DNA from: Methylobacterium bullatum
GTDB lineage: Bacteria; Pseudomonadota; Alphaproteobacteria; Rhizobiales; Beijerinckiaceae
Length of the DNA: 64,000 bases
NCBI GenBank assembly: GCA_902712845.1
Contig: LR743504.1
Location: forward strand, 4,726,675-4,790,674
Direction of reading: 5' to 3'
Under the pieces are notes generated by a model. That model ran no database searches, had not been told where the DNA came from, and was given only the letters and a program-made list of their open reading frames with translations. Position 1 is the stretch's first letter, and each line of letters begins with the position of its first letter. Shown in pieces: positions 34,489-44,060 of this stretch. The position numbers and the translations under genes were made by a program.

Positions 34489-34791
34489 TTACTTCTGGCC
34501 GCCATTCGCCGAAGGTTGGGCTGGCGCAGGGTAGGCCGGGTTTCCGGCGGGGACGTTGCCCGTGTTCGACGAGGACGTTCCCTTACCGGCCCCATTCACG
34601 GAACCGGTGACCTGACCACGGGAGGCGTCCTGGCTCTGTGAGGCGTAGTCCTTCGGGGAATTCGCACCCTGCCAGGTCATCAAACCGGTGATGGCGATGG
34701 CGAGGAGGACGAGGCTGGCGATCAGCACGTAAAGGACGGGCTTGCCCTTCTTGCCCTGCCGCGCGTCTTGGCCTTCGAGTCGTTCTGCCAT
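34489..34791 (-). CDS. Small single-pass membrane protein, 100 aa
   Basis: Not recognised. Basic N-terminus (RQGKKGKP), one membrane helix (VLYVLIASLVLLAIAITGLMTW), then a 60-residue low-complexity extracytoplasmic tail rich in Ser, Gly, Asn, Pro and Ala (GKGTSSSNTGNVPAGNPAYP). ATG at 34791 follows AAAGG at seven bases. Resembles the small membrane proteins with disordered tails that are common in Methylobacterium. No operon partner. Confidence 0.65.
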   Translation of the reverse strand: MAERLEGQDARQGKKGKPVLYVLIASLVLLAIAITGLMTWQGANSPKDYASQSQDASRGQVTGSVNGAGKGTSSSNTGNVPAGNPAYPAPAQPSANGGQK

Positions 34792-34961
34792 GGGATACCT
34801 TTCGATGCTCGGCCGCACGCGGCCGTCAAGTTCAACCCGAGACGTCCATGTCTCTTCTGTTGGATTGAACGCGACGGCCGAGCTCCCTGTTCCGAGCCGA
34901 TAGGCATCGGCGTCGGCATCTCACGGAAAAGCCGCACCGGTGTCCCGCCCGATGCGCCGCG

Positions 34962-35978
34962 TCAGCGGCCGGTCGTCAGCATGATCTTGCCGAGATGCGC
35001 GCTCGATTCCATCAGCGTATGGGCATCGGCGGCCCTCTCCAAAGGGAAGGTGGCGTGGATGATCGGCTTCATCCGGCCATCGGCGAGGAGGGGCCAGATG
35101 TCTCGGCGCAGGCCCTCGGCAATGGCCGCCTTCTCGGCCTTCGGACGTGCCCGCAGGGTCGCACCGGTGAAGGTGAGCCGCTTCATCATGATCGGCGTCA
35201 TGCTGAAGCTCTCGACCTTGTAGCCCTGCATGAAGGCGATCTGCACGAGACGTCCCTCGATCGCCAGGGAGGCGAGGTTACGGGCGAGGTAAGGTGCGCC
35301 CACCATGTCGAGGATCACGTCGACACCCTTGCCCTCGGTGAGGCGCTTGATCTCCTCGGCGAAATCCGCCTCCCGGTAATTGATCGCCTCGTCGGCGCCG
35401 AGCTCTTTGCAGAAAACGCATTTCTCGGCGGATCCGGCGGTCGCGAAGACCCGCGCGCCGTGGAGCTTCGCCATCTGGATCGCCGTAGAGCCGATTCCGC
35501 TCGATCCGCCATGGACGAGGAAGCTCTCGCCCGGTTTCAGCCGCCCGCGCTCGATGACGTTGCTATAGACGGTGAAATAGGTCTCCGGCAGTCCGGCGGC
35601 CTCGATCAGCGAGAGCGGAGCCGGGCGCGGCAGGCATTGTCCGGTCTCGGCCACAGCGAACTCGGCGTAACCGCCGCTGATGGTGAGGGCGCAGACCTCG
35701 TCGCCGATGGCGAAACCCTCCGCCCCCTCGCCGAGGGAAGCGATCCGGCCGGCGACTTCGAGGCCTGGGATCTCGGTGGCGCCCTTCGGCGGCGGATACT
35801 TGCCTTCCCGCTGCTGGATGTCGGGCCGGTTCACGCCGGCCGACACGACTTCGATGAGCACTTGGCCGGGACCGGCCTGAGGCAGCGGCACCGTCTCGAG
35901 CGTCAGGACGTCCGGCCCACCTGCTCCCGCGAACCGGATCTGGCGCATGGTCTCGGGCAGGTCTGAGCTTGACGTCAT
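34962..35978 (-). CDS. NAD(P)H:quinone oxidoreductase, zinc-less MDR family
   Basis: Medium-chain quinone oxidoreductase (QorA/PIG3-like), reducing quinones with NAD(P)H in the cytosol. 338 residues. AGVNRPDIQQREGKYPPPKGATEIPGLEVAGRI gives the GroES-like domain; AGLPETYFTVYSNVIERGRLKPGESFLVHGGSSGIGSTAIQMAKLHGARVFATAGS is the cofactor-binding Rossmann domain with the G-G-S-S-G-I-G motif. No zinc ligands of alcohol dehydrogenases. Start at 35978 (MTSSSDLPETMRQI), with GGAG about 10 bases upstream; a far longer frame upstream to 36095 is not family-like. Confidence 0.92.
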   Translation of the reverse strand: MTSSSDLPETMRQIRFAGAGGPDVLTLETVPLPQAGPGQVLIEVVSAGVNRPDIQQREGKYPPPKGATEIPGLEVAGRIASLGEGAEGFAIGDEVCALTISGGYAEFAVAETGQCLPRPAPLSLIEAAGLPETYFTVYSNVIERGRLKPGESFLVHGGSSGIGSTAIQMAKLHGARVFATAGSAEKCVFCKELGADEAINYREADFAEEIKRLTEGKGVDVILDMVGAPYLARNLASLAIEGRLVQIAFMQGYKVESFSMTPIMMKRLTFTGATLRARPKAEKAAIAEGLRRDIWPLLADGRMKPIIHATFPLERAADAHTLMESSAHLGKIMLTTGR

Positions 35979-36063
35979 CGCATCACATCTCCGGTTGGCG
36001 TGACACGTCATGTGCGGCCGGAGGGCGGGTTGGCAAGGGCGCAGTTGGTAAGCGAGGAATGTC

Positions 36064-36687
36064 TCAGCGGGTCCCGTACATCCGGTCGCCGGCATCGCCC
36101 AGGCCGGGCACGATGTAGCCGTGGTCGTTGAGGTGGCTGTCGATGGCGGCGGTCCAGACCGGCACGTCGGGATGCGTCGCCTGGAGTTTGGCGACGCCTT
36201 CCGGCGCGGCGAGAAGGCAGACGAAGCGCAGGTCGCGTGCGCCCCGCTGCTTCAGGAGGTCGATGGCGGCGATGGCCGAATTGGCCGTGGCGAGCATCGG
36301 GTCGAGGACGAGGACAGTGCGGTCGGCGAGGTCGGACGGCGCCTTGAAATAGTACTCCACCGCCTCCAGCGTCTCGGGGTCGCGATAGAGCCCGACATGG
36401 GCGACGCGCGCGGAGGGCACCAGCGACAGCATGCCGTCGAGAAAGCCGACGCCCGCGCGCAGGATCGGGGCGAGAACCAACTTCTTGCCGGCGATCTGCG
36501 GCGCCTCCATCGCCTCGATCGGTGTCTTGATCGTCACCCGCTCAAGGGGAAGGTCGCGGGTGACCTCATAGGCGAGGAGCATCCCGATCTCGTTGAGAAT
36601 CTGGCGGAAGCCCTTGGTCGAGCGCTCCTTCTGGCGGAGCAGGGTCAGCTTGTGCTGGACCAGGGGATGGTCGACCACCGTGACCAT
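36064..36687 (-). CDS. upp: Uracil phosphoribosyltransferase
   Basis: Salvages uracil to UMP with PRPP, cytosolic. 207 residues, the usual length. Family motifs: VDHPLVQHKLTLLRQKERSTKGFRQILNEIGMLLAYEVTRDLP, KKLVLAPILRAGVGFLDGML, HVGLYRDPETLEAVEYYFKAP, the PRPP loop VLDPMLATANSAIAAIDLLKQRGA (usual form DPMLATGGSA), and the C-terminal DSHLNDHGYIVPGLGDAGDRMYGT. Start MVTVVDHP at 36687 is the family start; upstream in-frame sequence is unrelated. Confidence 0.97.
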   Translation of the reverse strand: MVTVVDHPLVQHKLTLLRQKERSTKGFRQILNEIGMLLAYEVTRDLPLERVTIKTPIEAMEAPQIAGKKLVLAPILRAGVGFLDGMLSLVPSARVAHVGLYRDPETLEAVEYYFKAPSDLADRTVLVLDPMLATANSAIAAIDLLKQRGARDLRFVCLLAAPEGVAKLQATHPDVPVWTAAIDSHLNDHGYIVPGLGDAGDRMYGTR

Positions 36688-36943
36688 CGCGCGGATCTCC
36701 GCGCCGGGACTGCCCGTATTCACCACCGCCTTCACTCCCCCTGAGGAACCGGCCCACCGTGCCATGGACGCCACCGGACAGCCCCCACGCTATTTTGAAC
36801 TCTTGCCCTTATGGCCCCCCGGGCCATGAAAATCCGATAAAGAAGCGCGGCAATGACGCGGTGGGGGGCGCGTCCCGGTCGTGGGAGCGATGCAAACAGG
36901 GTGGTCCGGATCGTCGATGAAACTTATCCGAAACAGCACGCCC

Positions 36944-37210
36944 ATGAGCAAGTCCGCCCGTAACGACAGGGTCCGATATCGCGCCACGTTCCTCAATACG
37001 CTAGGGGCGTCCCTGGTGATGGTCGGCTTCTTCCTGCCGGGGATGCGGCTCTACGAAGGGTATGACCACCGCCTATCCCGCTCCGAGGCGTGGAGCGTCT
37101 CGCTAAGGTTCTTCCAGACCGAGCCGGGTGCGGTGAGCGTGACGGCCCTGATCCTCGGCTTCTGCCTGCACTTCATCGCCCTGCATCACCTGAAGAAACT
37201 GCAGGATTGA
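36944..37210 (+). CDS. Small membrane protein, 88 aa
   Basis: Not recognised. Two membrane helices (FLNTLGASLVMVGFFLPGM and VSVTALILGFCLHFIALHHL) around a polar loop with RLYEGYDHRLSRSEAWS. Start uncertain: 36944 (MSKSARND) is taken; in-frame starts at 36917, 36890 and 36881 exist, and GGGAG lies just before the one at 36890. Converges with the DUF2852 gene across a terminator at 37234-37263. Confidence 0.6.
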   Translation: MSKSARNDRVRYRATFLNTLGASLVMVGFFLPGMRLYEGYDHRLSRSEAWSVSLRFFQTEPGAVSVTALILGFCLHFIALHHLKKLQD

Positions 37211-37228
37211 TCTCGCCGCCGAATAGAC

Positions 37229-37263
37229 GAAAAAGGGCTCCCGGCATCGCTGCCGGAAGCCCT
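37229..37263 (-). terminator. Intrinsic terminator between convergent genes
   Basis: AGGGCTCCCGGCA, loop TCGC, TGCCGGAAGCCCT (37234-37263): a 13-bp stem with one mismatch. Read on the minus strand it is followed by TTTTTCG, so it terminates the DUF2852 gene, which ends at 37287. Confidence 0.85.
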
Positions 37264-37286
37264 CCTCATCCCGGATGGGGGATCGG

Positions 37287-37742
37287 TCAGACGCTCTGCG
37301 TCGGCCCGCTGTTGTTGCGCTTGGCCATGAAGGCGTCGAACTGCTCGCGGTCCTTCGCGCGCTTCAGTTCCTCTACGAACTCGGCGAAGGCGCGGCTCTC
37401 CTCCTGTAGCGCCTTGCGCTGGGCGTTGAGCCGGTCGAGTTCGGCGCGGCGGTAATCGTCGAAGGCGAGGTTGCCGGTGCCGCGCAGGTCCGCGGCCTCG
37501 AACGCCTGGGCGAAGCGCGACTTGCGCATGCCCGCCTGCCAATCGGACCCACGGCCGATCATGCCCCGCAGTTCGGACAATGCCGGGTAACCCGCCACCT
37601 TCCAGGCGATGTAGGCGGCCGCCAGCGGCCACCAGTAGAAGAACGCGACGACGACGGCGCCGATCTCGAAAGAGCGGCGGGGAAACGGACCGCTGCGGCA
37701 GGCTTTGCCGGTGGCCCAGGGAGAGGTCGAGGAAAAGCTCAC
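37287..37742 (-). CDS. DUF2852 family protein
   Basis: 151 residues. One N-terminal membrane helix with aromatic core (IGAVVVAFFYWWPLAAAYIAWKVAGY) and a cytosolic helical tail: MRKSRFAQAFEAADLRGTGNLAFDDYRRAELDRLNAQRKALQEESRAFAEFVEELKRAKDREQFDAFMA. The dense charged tail and the FDxYRRxELxRL motif are typical of DUF2852. Function unknown. The first ~25 residues are Ser/Pro-rich and non-conserved. Confidence 0.88.
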   Translation of the reverse strand: MSFSSTSPWATGKACRSGPFPRRSFEIGAVVVAFFYWWPLAAAYIAWKVAGYPALSELRGMIGRGSDWQAGMRKSRFAQAFEAADLRGTGNLAFDDYRRAELDRLNAQRKALQEESRAFAEFVEELKRAKDREQFDAFMAKRNNSGPTQSV

Positions 37743-37825
37743 GGCTCACAGCTCCGATGTTAATGTGAACCACATTTACTTGCGGATGCGACGTGACGGT
37801 TTCAAGGGTCGTTCTCAGGAGACTG

Positions 37826-38470
37826 TCAGGCCGAGGATCGGGGGCGTCCCGCGCCATGGACGAGGGCCAGCACGCCGGCGCGAAGCAACTCGTACTTGTC
37901 CGGCATGCCCGGCCCCTTCGGAAGATGGCCGGAGGCCGAGAGCGTTGCGAGCCCGTGTGAGAGCGCCCAGACTTCCAGGGCGACGAAACGAGGCTCGACC
38001 CCGCCGAACCCATCGGGAAATGTCGATTTCAGCGCTTCGAGCAGAAGGTCGAAGGGGCTGGGCCTCGGCGGGACGTCGGAGGCTGCGGTGTCCGCTGCCA
38101 ATGGTGCGCCACGCGTCTCGAAGATCGCTGCATAATAGCCGGGCTCTTCCTCCGCGAAGGCGAGATAGGCCTCCCCCATTCGGGTGAAGCGCTCCAGTGG
38201 TGTTCCGCGTGAGGTGAGGGAGCGTGCCAGGCGCTCGGCGAGGTCGGTGAAGCCACGGCCGGCCACCTCCTCCAGCAGAGCTTCGCGACCCCGGAAATGG
38301 CGATAGAGTGCGGCCGGGGTCACGCCGACGAGGCGCGCCGCATCGACCAAGGTGAAACCGCCCACGCCGCGTTCAGCGATGAACCGGCGCGCCGCTTCGA
38401 TCAGCGCCTCTTTGAGGTTGCCGTGATGGTAGCTTCGCCGGTCTCCCGGTCCTTCTCGCCAGGGTCGCAC
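37826..38470 (-). CDS. TetR/AcrR family transcriptional regulator
   Basis: One-component repressor, 214 residues. HTH at residues ~15-60: HHGNLKEALIEAARRFIAERGVGGFTLVDAARLVGVTPAALYRHFRGREALLEEV, a standard TetR N-terminus. The C-terminal ligand/dimer domain is Leu/Ala-rich and has LALVHGAG near the end, as in WHG-type TetR regulators. Divergent from the zinc GTPase gene, with 195 bases between; it may control itself or a distant target. The effector is unknown. Confidence 0.9.
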   Translation of the reverse strand: MRPWREGPGDRRSYHHGNLKEALIEAARRFIAERGVGGFTLVDAARLVGVTPAALYRHFRGREALLEEVAGRGFTDLAERLARSLTSRGTPLERFTRMGEAYLAFAEEEPGYYAAIFETRGAPLAADTAASDVPPRPSPFDLLLEALKSTFPDGFGGVEPRFVALEVWALSHGLATLSASGHLPKGPGMPDKYELLRAGVLALVHGAGRPRSSA

Positions 38471-38632
38471 TGGATTCCATCCTCGGGCGATCGCCGGCCA
38501 GCGGCTGCACCTTTGCCGCGACTCCGCCGGGATGGCCCTCCCCTAACACGCGGAGCGCGCTTTTCGACCCTCCTCTGTCTACCCGTGGACAGAGATTTTC
38601 AAACGGCAATTGACAGGGACGACCCCACGAAT

Positions 38633-38647
38633 TGTAATAGTATTACA
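38633..38647. promoter_or_regulatory. Zur-type palindromic operator upstream of COG0523 GTPase gene
   Basis: TGTAATA-G-TATTACA: a perfect 7-bp inverted repeat around one base, 18 bases before the GTPase start codon and AT-rich within a GC-rich background. The shape (TGTAAT...ATTACA) matches the general form of Zur/Fur-family operators that sit in front of zinc-deficiency genes, and the downstream gene belongs to a zinc-chaperone family. Binding by Zur is inferred. Confidence 0.6.
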
Positions 38648-38665
38648 TTACATAACGGATTTCCG

Positions 38666-39886
38666 ATGAGCCAACGCGACCCCCGTCTTCCCGTCACCGT
38701 CCTTTCCGGCTTCCTCGGTGCCGGCAAGACCACCCTCTTGAACCACATTCTCAACAACCGCGAGGGAAGACGCGTCGCCGTGATCGTCAACGACATGAGC
38801 GAGGTGAACATCGACGCCGCTTTGATCCGAGACGGCGGCGCCAACCTCTCCCGCACCGACGAAAAGTTGGTTGAGATGAGCAATGGCTGCATCTGCTGCA
38901 CGCTGCGGGACGATCTCCTGGCCGAGGTCCGGACACTCGCGGAGGAAGGGCGGTTCGATTACCTCCTGATCGAAGGCACGGGGATCGCCGAGCCGCTGCC
39001 GGTGGCGAGCACCTTCTCCTTCCGCGACGAAGACGGGGTTGCGCTGAGCGATGTCGCCCGCCTGGACACCATGGTCACCGTGGTCGATGCGGTGAGCCTT
39101 CTGCGGGATTACGGTTCGACGGCGTTCCTGCGCGACCGGGGCGAGATAGCGGGCGAGAAGGATGCCCGGACCCTCGTGGACCTCCTGGTAGAGCAGATCG
39201 AGTTCGCCGATGTGGTCGTCGTCAACAAGGCCGGTGATGTCGGGGCGGATCAGCTCGCTCTGGTCCGCTCGGTGATACGCGGGCTCAATGCCGATGCCCG
39301 CATCGTCGAGGCCTCCTATGGCCGCGTCCCCCTCGATCGGGTTCTGGATACCGGCCTGTTCAGCGAGGAAAGGGCGCAGGAACATCCGCTCTGGTTCAAG
39401 GAACTCTACGGCGCCGATCAGCACGTGCCCGAAACCCAGGAATACGGGATCGGCTCCTTCGTCTACCGCGCCCGCCGTCCCTTCGCCCCCGAGGCGTTCG
39501 ATGCCTTCACCAAGGCGACATGGCCGGGCCTCATTCGCGCGAAGGGGCATTTCTGGCTGGCGACGCGGCCGGACTGGGTCGGTGAATTTTCCCTCGCCGG
39601 TGCCATCGCGCGGGTCTCGCCGATGGGGGCGTGGTGGGCCTGCGTGCCGGAGGCCCGCTGGCCGCAGGATGGGGAATGGCGCAGCCATCTGTCCCGGAAC
39701 TGGAGCGAGCCCTGGGGCGACCGTCGCCAGGAACTCGTCTTCATCGGTACGGGTCTCGACCAGGCAGCGATCACCGCCGCACTCGACGCCTGTCTGGTCG
39801 GTTCCGATGAGATGACGCGGTTCGATCCGGCGCCGTACCGCGCCCTGCCCGATCCGTTTCCCGCCTGGCAGCGTGCCGCCGCCTGA
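38666..39886 (+). CDS. zigA: COG0523 zinc metallochaperone GTPase
   Basis: CobW/COG0523 G3E GTPase; such proteins supply zinc to client enzymes under zinc starvation. 406 residues. N-terminal GTPase domain: VTVLSGFLGAGKTTLLNHIL (Walker A), MSNGCICCTLRDDLLAEV (the CxCC metal motif), IEGTGIAEPLPVASTF, and the base-recognition motif VVVNKAGD; then the CobW C-terminal domain around RPFAPEAFDAFTKA and GHFWLATRPDWVGEFSLAGA. The ATG at 38666 puts the palindrome just upstream. The last bases overlap the next gene (TGATG). The sub-family name is inferred from length and context. Confidence 0.9.
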   Translation: MSQRDPRLPVTVLSGFLGAGKTTLLNHILNNREGRRVAVIVNDMSEVNIDAALIRDGGANLSRTDEKLVEMSNGCICCTLRDDLLAEVRTLAEEGRFDYLLIEGTGIAEPLPVASTFSFRDEDGVALSDVARLDTMVTVVDAVSLLRDYGSTAFLRDRGEIAGEKDARTLVDLLVEQIEFADVVVVNKAGDVGADQLALVRSVIRGLNADARIVEASYGRVPLDRVLDTGLFSEERAQEHPLWFKELYGADQHVPETQEYGIGSFVYRARRPFAPEAFDAFTKATWPGLIRAKGHFWLATRPDWVGEFSLAGAIARVSPMGAWWACVPEARWPQDGEWRSHLSRNWSEPWGDRRQELVFIGTGLDQAAITAALDACLVGSDEMTRFDPAPYRALPDPFPAWQRAAA

Positions 39887-40215
39887 TGGCGTTCTTTTCC
39901 CTCAAGGATGCCCGCGCCCGCTCGGCAGCACGGTCGGCCGATGCGGCGAGGCTCAAGGGCGAGATTCGTCTCGGTCTCGGGCTCGGCCAGGATGACGTCC
40001 TCGCCGTCAACGAAATCGCCTGCGGCGAGCCCGGCTGCGCCGATCGCGAGACCGTCGTCCTGGTGATGCGGGTCGGCGAGCCGACGCGGGCGTTGAAGAT
40101 CGCGCATGGACTGGAGGCGGTCGTGGCCGACGACATCGCCCGGCTGGGCGAAGAGGAAGATGCCATGAGGCGTGAGGGCGTGGCCCCGCCCGGAGACCCC
40201 GCGCCTACAGTTTGA
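39886..40215 (+). CDS. Small Cys-containing protein coupled to the zinc GTPase
   Basis: 109 residues, not named. Its ATG overlaps the stop of the GTPase by one base (TGATG), so the two are translated together. Sequence: a basic N-terminus (FFSLKDARARSAARSADAARLKGEIR), a core NEIACGEPGCADRETVVLVMRVGEP with two Cys five residues apart, and a helical tail. The Cys pair may bind a metal such as zinc, and the coupling suggests it is a client or partner of the GTPase. Overlaps the convergent DUF1192 gene tail-to-tail by about 11 bases. Confidence 0.75.
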   Translation: MAFFSLKDARARSAARSADAARLKGEIRLGLGLGQDDVLAVNEIACGEPGCADRETVVLVMRVGEPTRALKIAHGLEAVVADDIARLGEEEDAMRREGVAPPGDPAPTV

Positions 40216-40396
40216 AAATCGAGGACGCCCGATCCAGGGCGGTCTTCTTACCCGTTCGGGCCGATTCCAGGCGCTCGATCTCGGCACGCAGCAGGGCGAT
40301 CCGCTCGGCGATCTCGTCGAGGGAGAGAGTGTCGAGGTTCTCGCCGATCGTATGGGAGACCGTGCGCTTCGGCCGGTCCATGTCGTCGTCGCGCAT
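40205..40396 (-). CDS. DUF1192 family small protein
   Basis: 63 residues of the alphaproteobacterial DUF1192 family. The core LDTLSLDEIAERIALLRAEIERLESARTGKKTALDRASSIF is the family helical motif. ATG at 40396 follows AGGGGGAC by five bases. Probably a small cytosolic protein of unknown role. Its end overlaps the convergent small Cys protein by about 11 bases. Confidence 0.85.
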   Translation of the reverse strand: MRDDDMDRPKRTVSHTIGENLDTLSLDEIAERIALLRAEIERLESARTGKKTALDRASSIFKL

Positions 40397-40425
40397 GGCT
40401 TGTCCCCCTGTCATCCGGCGCTCGC

Positions 40426-41340
40426 CTAACGGTCCCACCGCGAGACCGAGCGAACGTGCTGCTGAGTGCCGGCATATTGCTTGAGGAATGTCGTCATTTC
40501 CGACAGTTCCGGCGCCTTCGAACGGAAGGTGACTGAGAGGGCCAGAAGCGTGTCGGCATGATCGAGACCGGGATAGATCCGCTCCTGCACCGGCACGCGC
40601 ACCGCGCGCAATCGCGCCGCGAGGCTCTGGGTGTTCTGCGGGCGCACGATGGTGTCGTTGTCTCCGCTGGCGAGGAAGGCTGGGGGCGAATGAGGACCGG
40701 CGAAGGTGATCGGCTGCGTCGCCGCCGGATCGGGGGCCTGTCCGAACACGTCGCGCGAGGTGTCCTGGTCGAAAGGATGGAAGTCATAGGGGCCGGACAG
40801 ACCGGCCACGGCCCGGATCACCTTCGGGTCGACCCCCGCCTTGCGCAGGTAGCGCGGATCGAGGCCGAGCATCATGGCATTGTAGGCCCCGGCCGAATGG
40901 CCCGCGAGGACGATGCGGCGTGGGTCGCCGCCATATTCGGCGATGTTGTCGCGAACCCAGGCGATGGCGGCGGCGCCGTCATCGAGGAAGTCGGGGAACC
41001 GGACTTCCGGATAGACCCGGTAATCGGGGATGACGGTGACGAAACCCTGGGCCGCCAGGGCCTGACCGACGAATTCGTAATCGTCCTTCGCGCCCGATTT
41101 CCACGAGCCGCCATAGAAGAAGACCAGGACCGTCGCATCCGCCGCGCCGCCGACGGGCGTGAAGACATCGAGGCGCTGCCGCGGATGGGTGCCGAAGGCG
41201 GCGCTCTTCTGGGCGAGCCTGCCGCCCTGGTCGCGTGGGCCGATGGCATCGAAGAGGGCGAGGGGCGAACAGGCCGTGACCCCGAAGGCGGCCAGTGCGA
41301 GGCAGGCGAGAGTGGCGAAGGCGGCGAAAGCGCGGGTCAT
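40426..41340 (-). CDS. Alpha/beta hydrolase, lipoprotein-like
   Basis: 304 residues. N-terminal lipoprotein-type signal (LACLALAAFGVTACSPL; Cys near residue 24) so probably exported and lipid-anchored. Catalytic features of the esterase/carboxylesterase family: VFFYGGSWKSG (oxyanion Gly pair), nucleophile Ser in IVLAGHSAGAYNAMML, Asp in FLASGDNDTIV and His in GLDHADTL. Length and the HSAGA motif fit the BD-FAE/kynurenine formamidase-like group of small esterases; the substrate is unknown. Confidence 0.87.
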   Translation of the reverse strand: MTRAFAAFATLACLALAAFGVTACSPLALFDAIGPRDQGGRLAQKSAAFGTHPRQRLDVFTPVGGAADATVLVFFYGGSWKSGAKDDYEFVGQALAAQGFVTVIPDYRVYPEVRFPDFLDDGAAAIAWVRDNIAEYGGDPRRIVLAGHSAGAYNAMMLGLDPRYLRKAGVDPKVIRAVAGLSGPYDFHPFDQDTSRDVFGQAPDPAATQPITFAGPHSPPAFLASGDNDTIVRPQNTQSLAARLRAVRVPVQERIYPGLDHADTLLALSVTFRSKAPELSEMTTFLKQYAGTQQHVRSVSRWDR

Positions 41341-41422
41341 GCATCTCTCAAACGGGGAAACGAAGACCCGAATGACACGTGCCGCACGGCGGATTCATGA
41401 CCGGAAAAAGGGTTTTTCGGAT

Positions 41423-42304
41423 TCAGGTACGCAGCACGATGCAGGCGCCCCCGACCTTGCGGATGCGGCTGCACAGGATATCCCCCGCCGCCCGACTCTC
41501 GGCCGGGATGCGGATCCGGTAGAAGGCGCGCGTGCCGCGACTGCGCAGACGCGTCCCAATAATCATCGGCCGCACCTCGCCGATCACCCCGGCATAGAGC
41601 TTCCGGGTGCGGGAGAAGCTCTGGAGGGCGAGGGATTTCGAGAAATTCCCGGCGAGCTGAATACCCCACGGGGCAGCCGGCCCTTCGTTGCCGCCGAGGG
41701 CGAAGCGATCGCCGCGTGAGGGAATCCGCAACGCGGCGGTGACCTGAAGGCAGGTCTTCGGCGCTTCCGCCGTCGATGCTTCCTTCTTGGGGGCATCAGA
41801 CTCTCCGTCGGCTCCGTTGACGGCCGCGCCCCCCCGCCAATCCTCCGCCGGCGCGCCGGTGATCGCCATCACGTAGGCGCGTGTCTCGGCGGGCAGGCCA
41901 CCCGTTCCGGCGAGCCAGCCCGAGACCCGGCCGGCGCCGCCATTATAGGCCGCAGCCGCGAGGCCGAGATTGCCGAACTGGCGATTGAGATCGGCGAGGA
42001 GATGGGCGGCATGGGGGATCGCCTGTTCGGGATCGAACGGGTCGGTCAGCCCGCGCTCGCGTGCCGTGCCCGGCATGAACTGCGCGACGCCCTGCGCACC
42101 GACCGGGCTCACGGCCGTGACGCGAAAACTGCTTTCCCGCCAGATCAGCCGCGTCAAGAACGGCACGGGCAGGCCGCGCACCCTCGCAGAATCCTCGATC
42201 AGGCGGCAGAGCGCCTGCTCCACGGTTTCCGTCGCCACCTCGGCCGAGGCCGGTGCGGCGGCGAGGAGACAACAGGCGAGGGTCAGGCTGCGGAGGGATG
42301 TCAC
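41423..42304 (-). CDS. Lytic transglycosylase with SPOR-like C-terminus
   Basis: Periplasmic peptidoglycan lytic transglycosylase. 293 residues. Signal peptide (LRSLTLACCLLAAAPASAEV), then an SLT domain: the catalytic Glu in IWRESSFRVTAVSPVGAQGVAQFMPGTARERGL and NLGLAAAAYNGGAGRVSGWL. After a charged linker, the C-terminal ~90 residues resemble an SPOR-type domain (PWGIQLAGNFSKSLALQSF, then RSRGTRAFYRIRIPAESRAAGDILC), which would bring it to the division septum. It lies divergent to the ABC gene. Confidence 0.88.
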   Translation of the reverse strand: MTSLRSLTLACCLLAAAPASAEVATETVEQALCRLIEDSARVRGLPVPFLTRLIWRESSFRVTAVSPVGAQGVAQFMPGTARERGLTDPFDPEQAIPHAAHLLADLNRQFGNLGLAAAAYNGGAGRVSGWLAGTGGLPAETRAYVMAITGAPAEDWRGGAAVNGADGESDAPKKEASTAEAPKTCLQVTAALRIPSRGDRFALGGNEGPAAPWGIQLAGNFSKSLALQSFSRTRKLYAGVIGEVRPMIIGTRLRSRGTRAFYRIRIPAESRAAGDILCSRIRKVGGACIVLRT

Positions 42305-42417
42305 GGGGCGTTTGTAATGCCGTCTGGCGCCGGATCAATCGCCGTTCGCCGATCTCATCGCGCCGCGTTATAAGAACCTCGGCTTCCCCTTTCCGCGGAC
42401 CCGGTGCCATCCCCTCG

Positions 42418-44046
<1,629 letters not shown>

Positions 44047-44060
44047 ACACGACGAGACCC

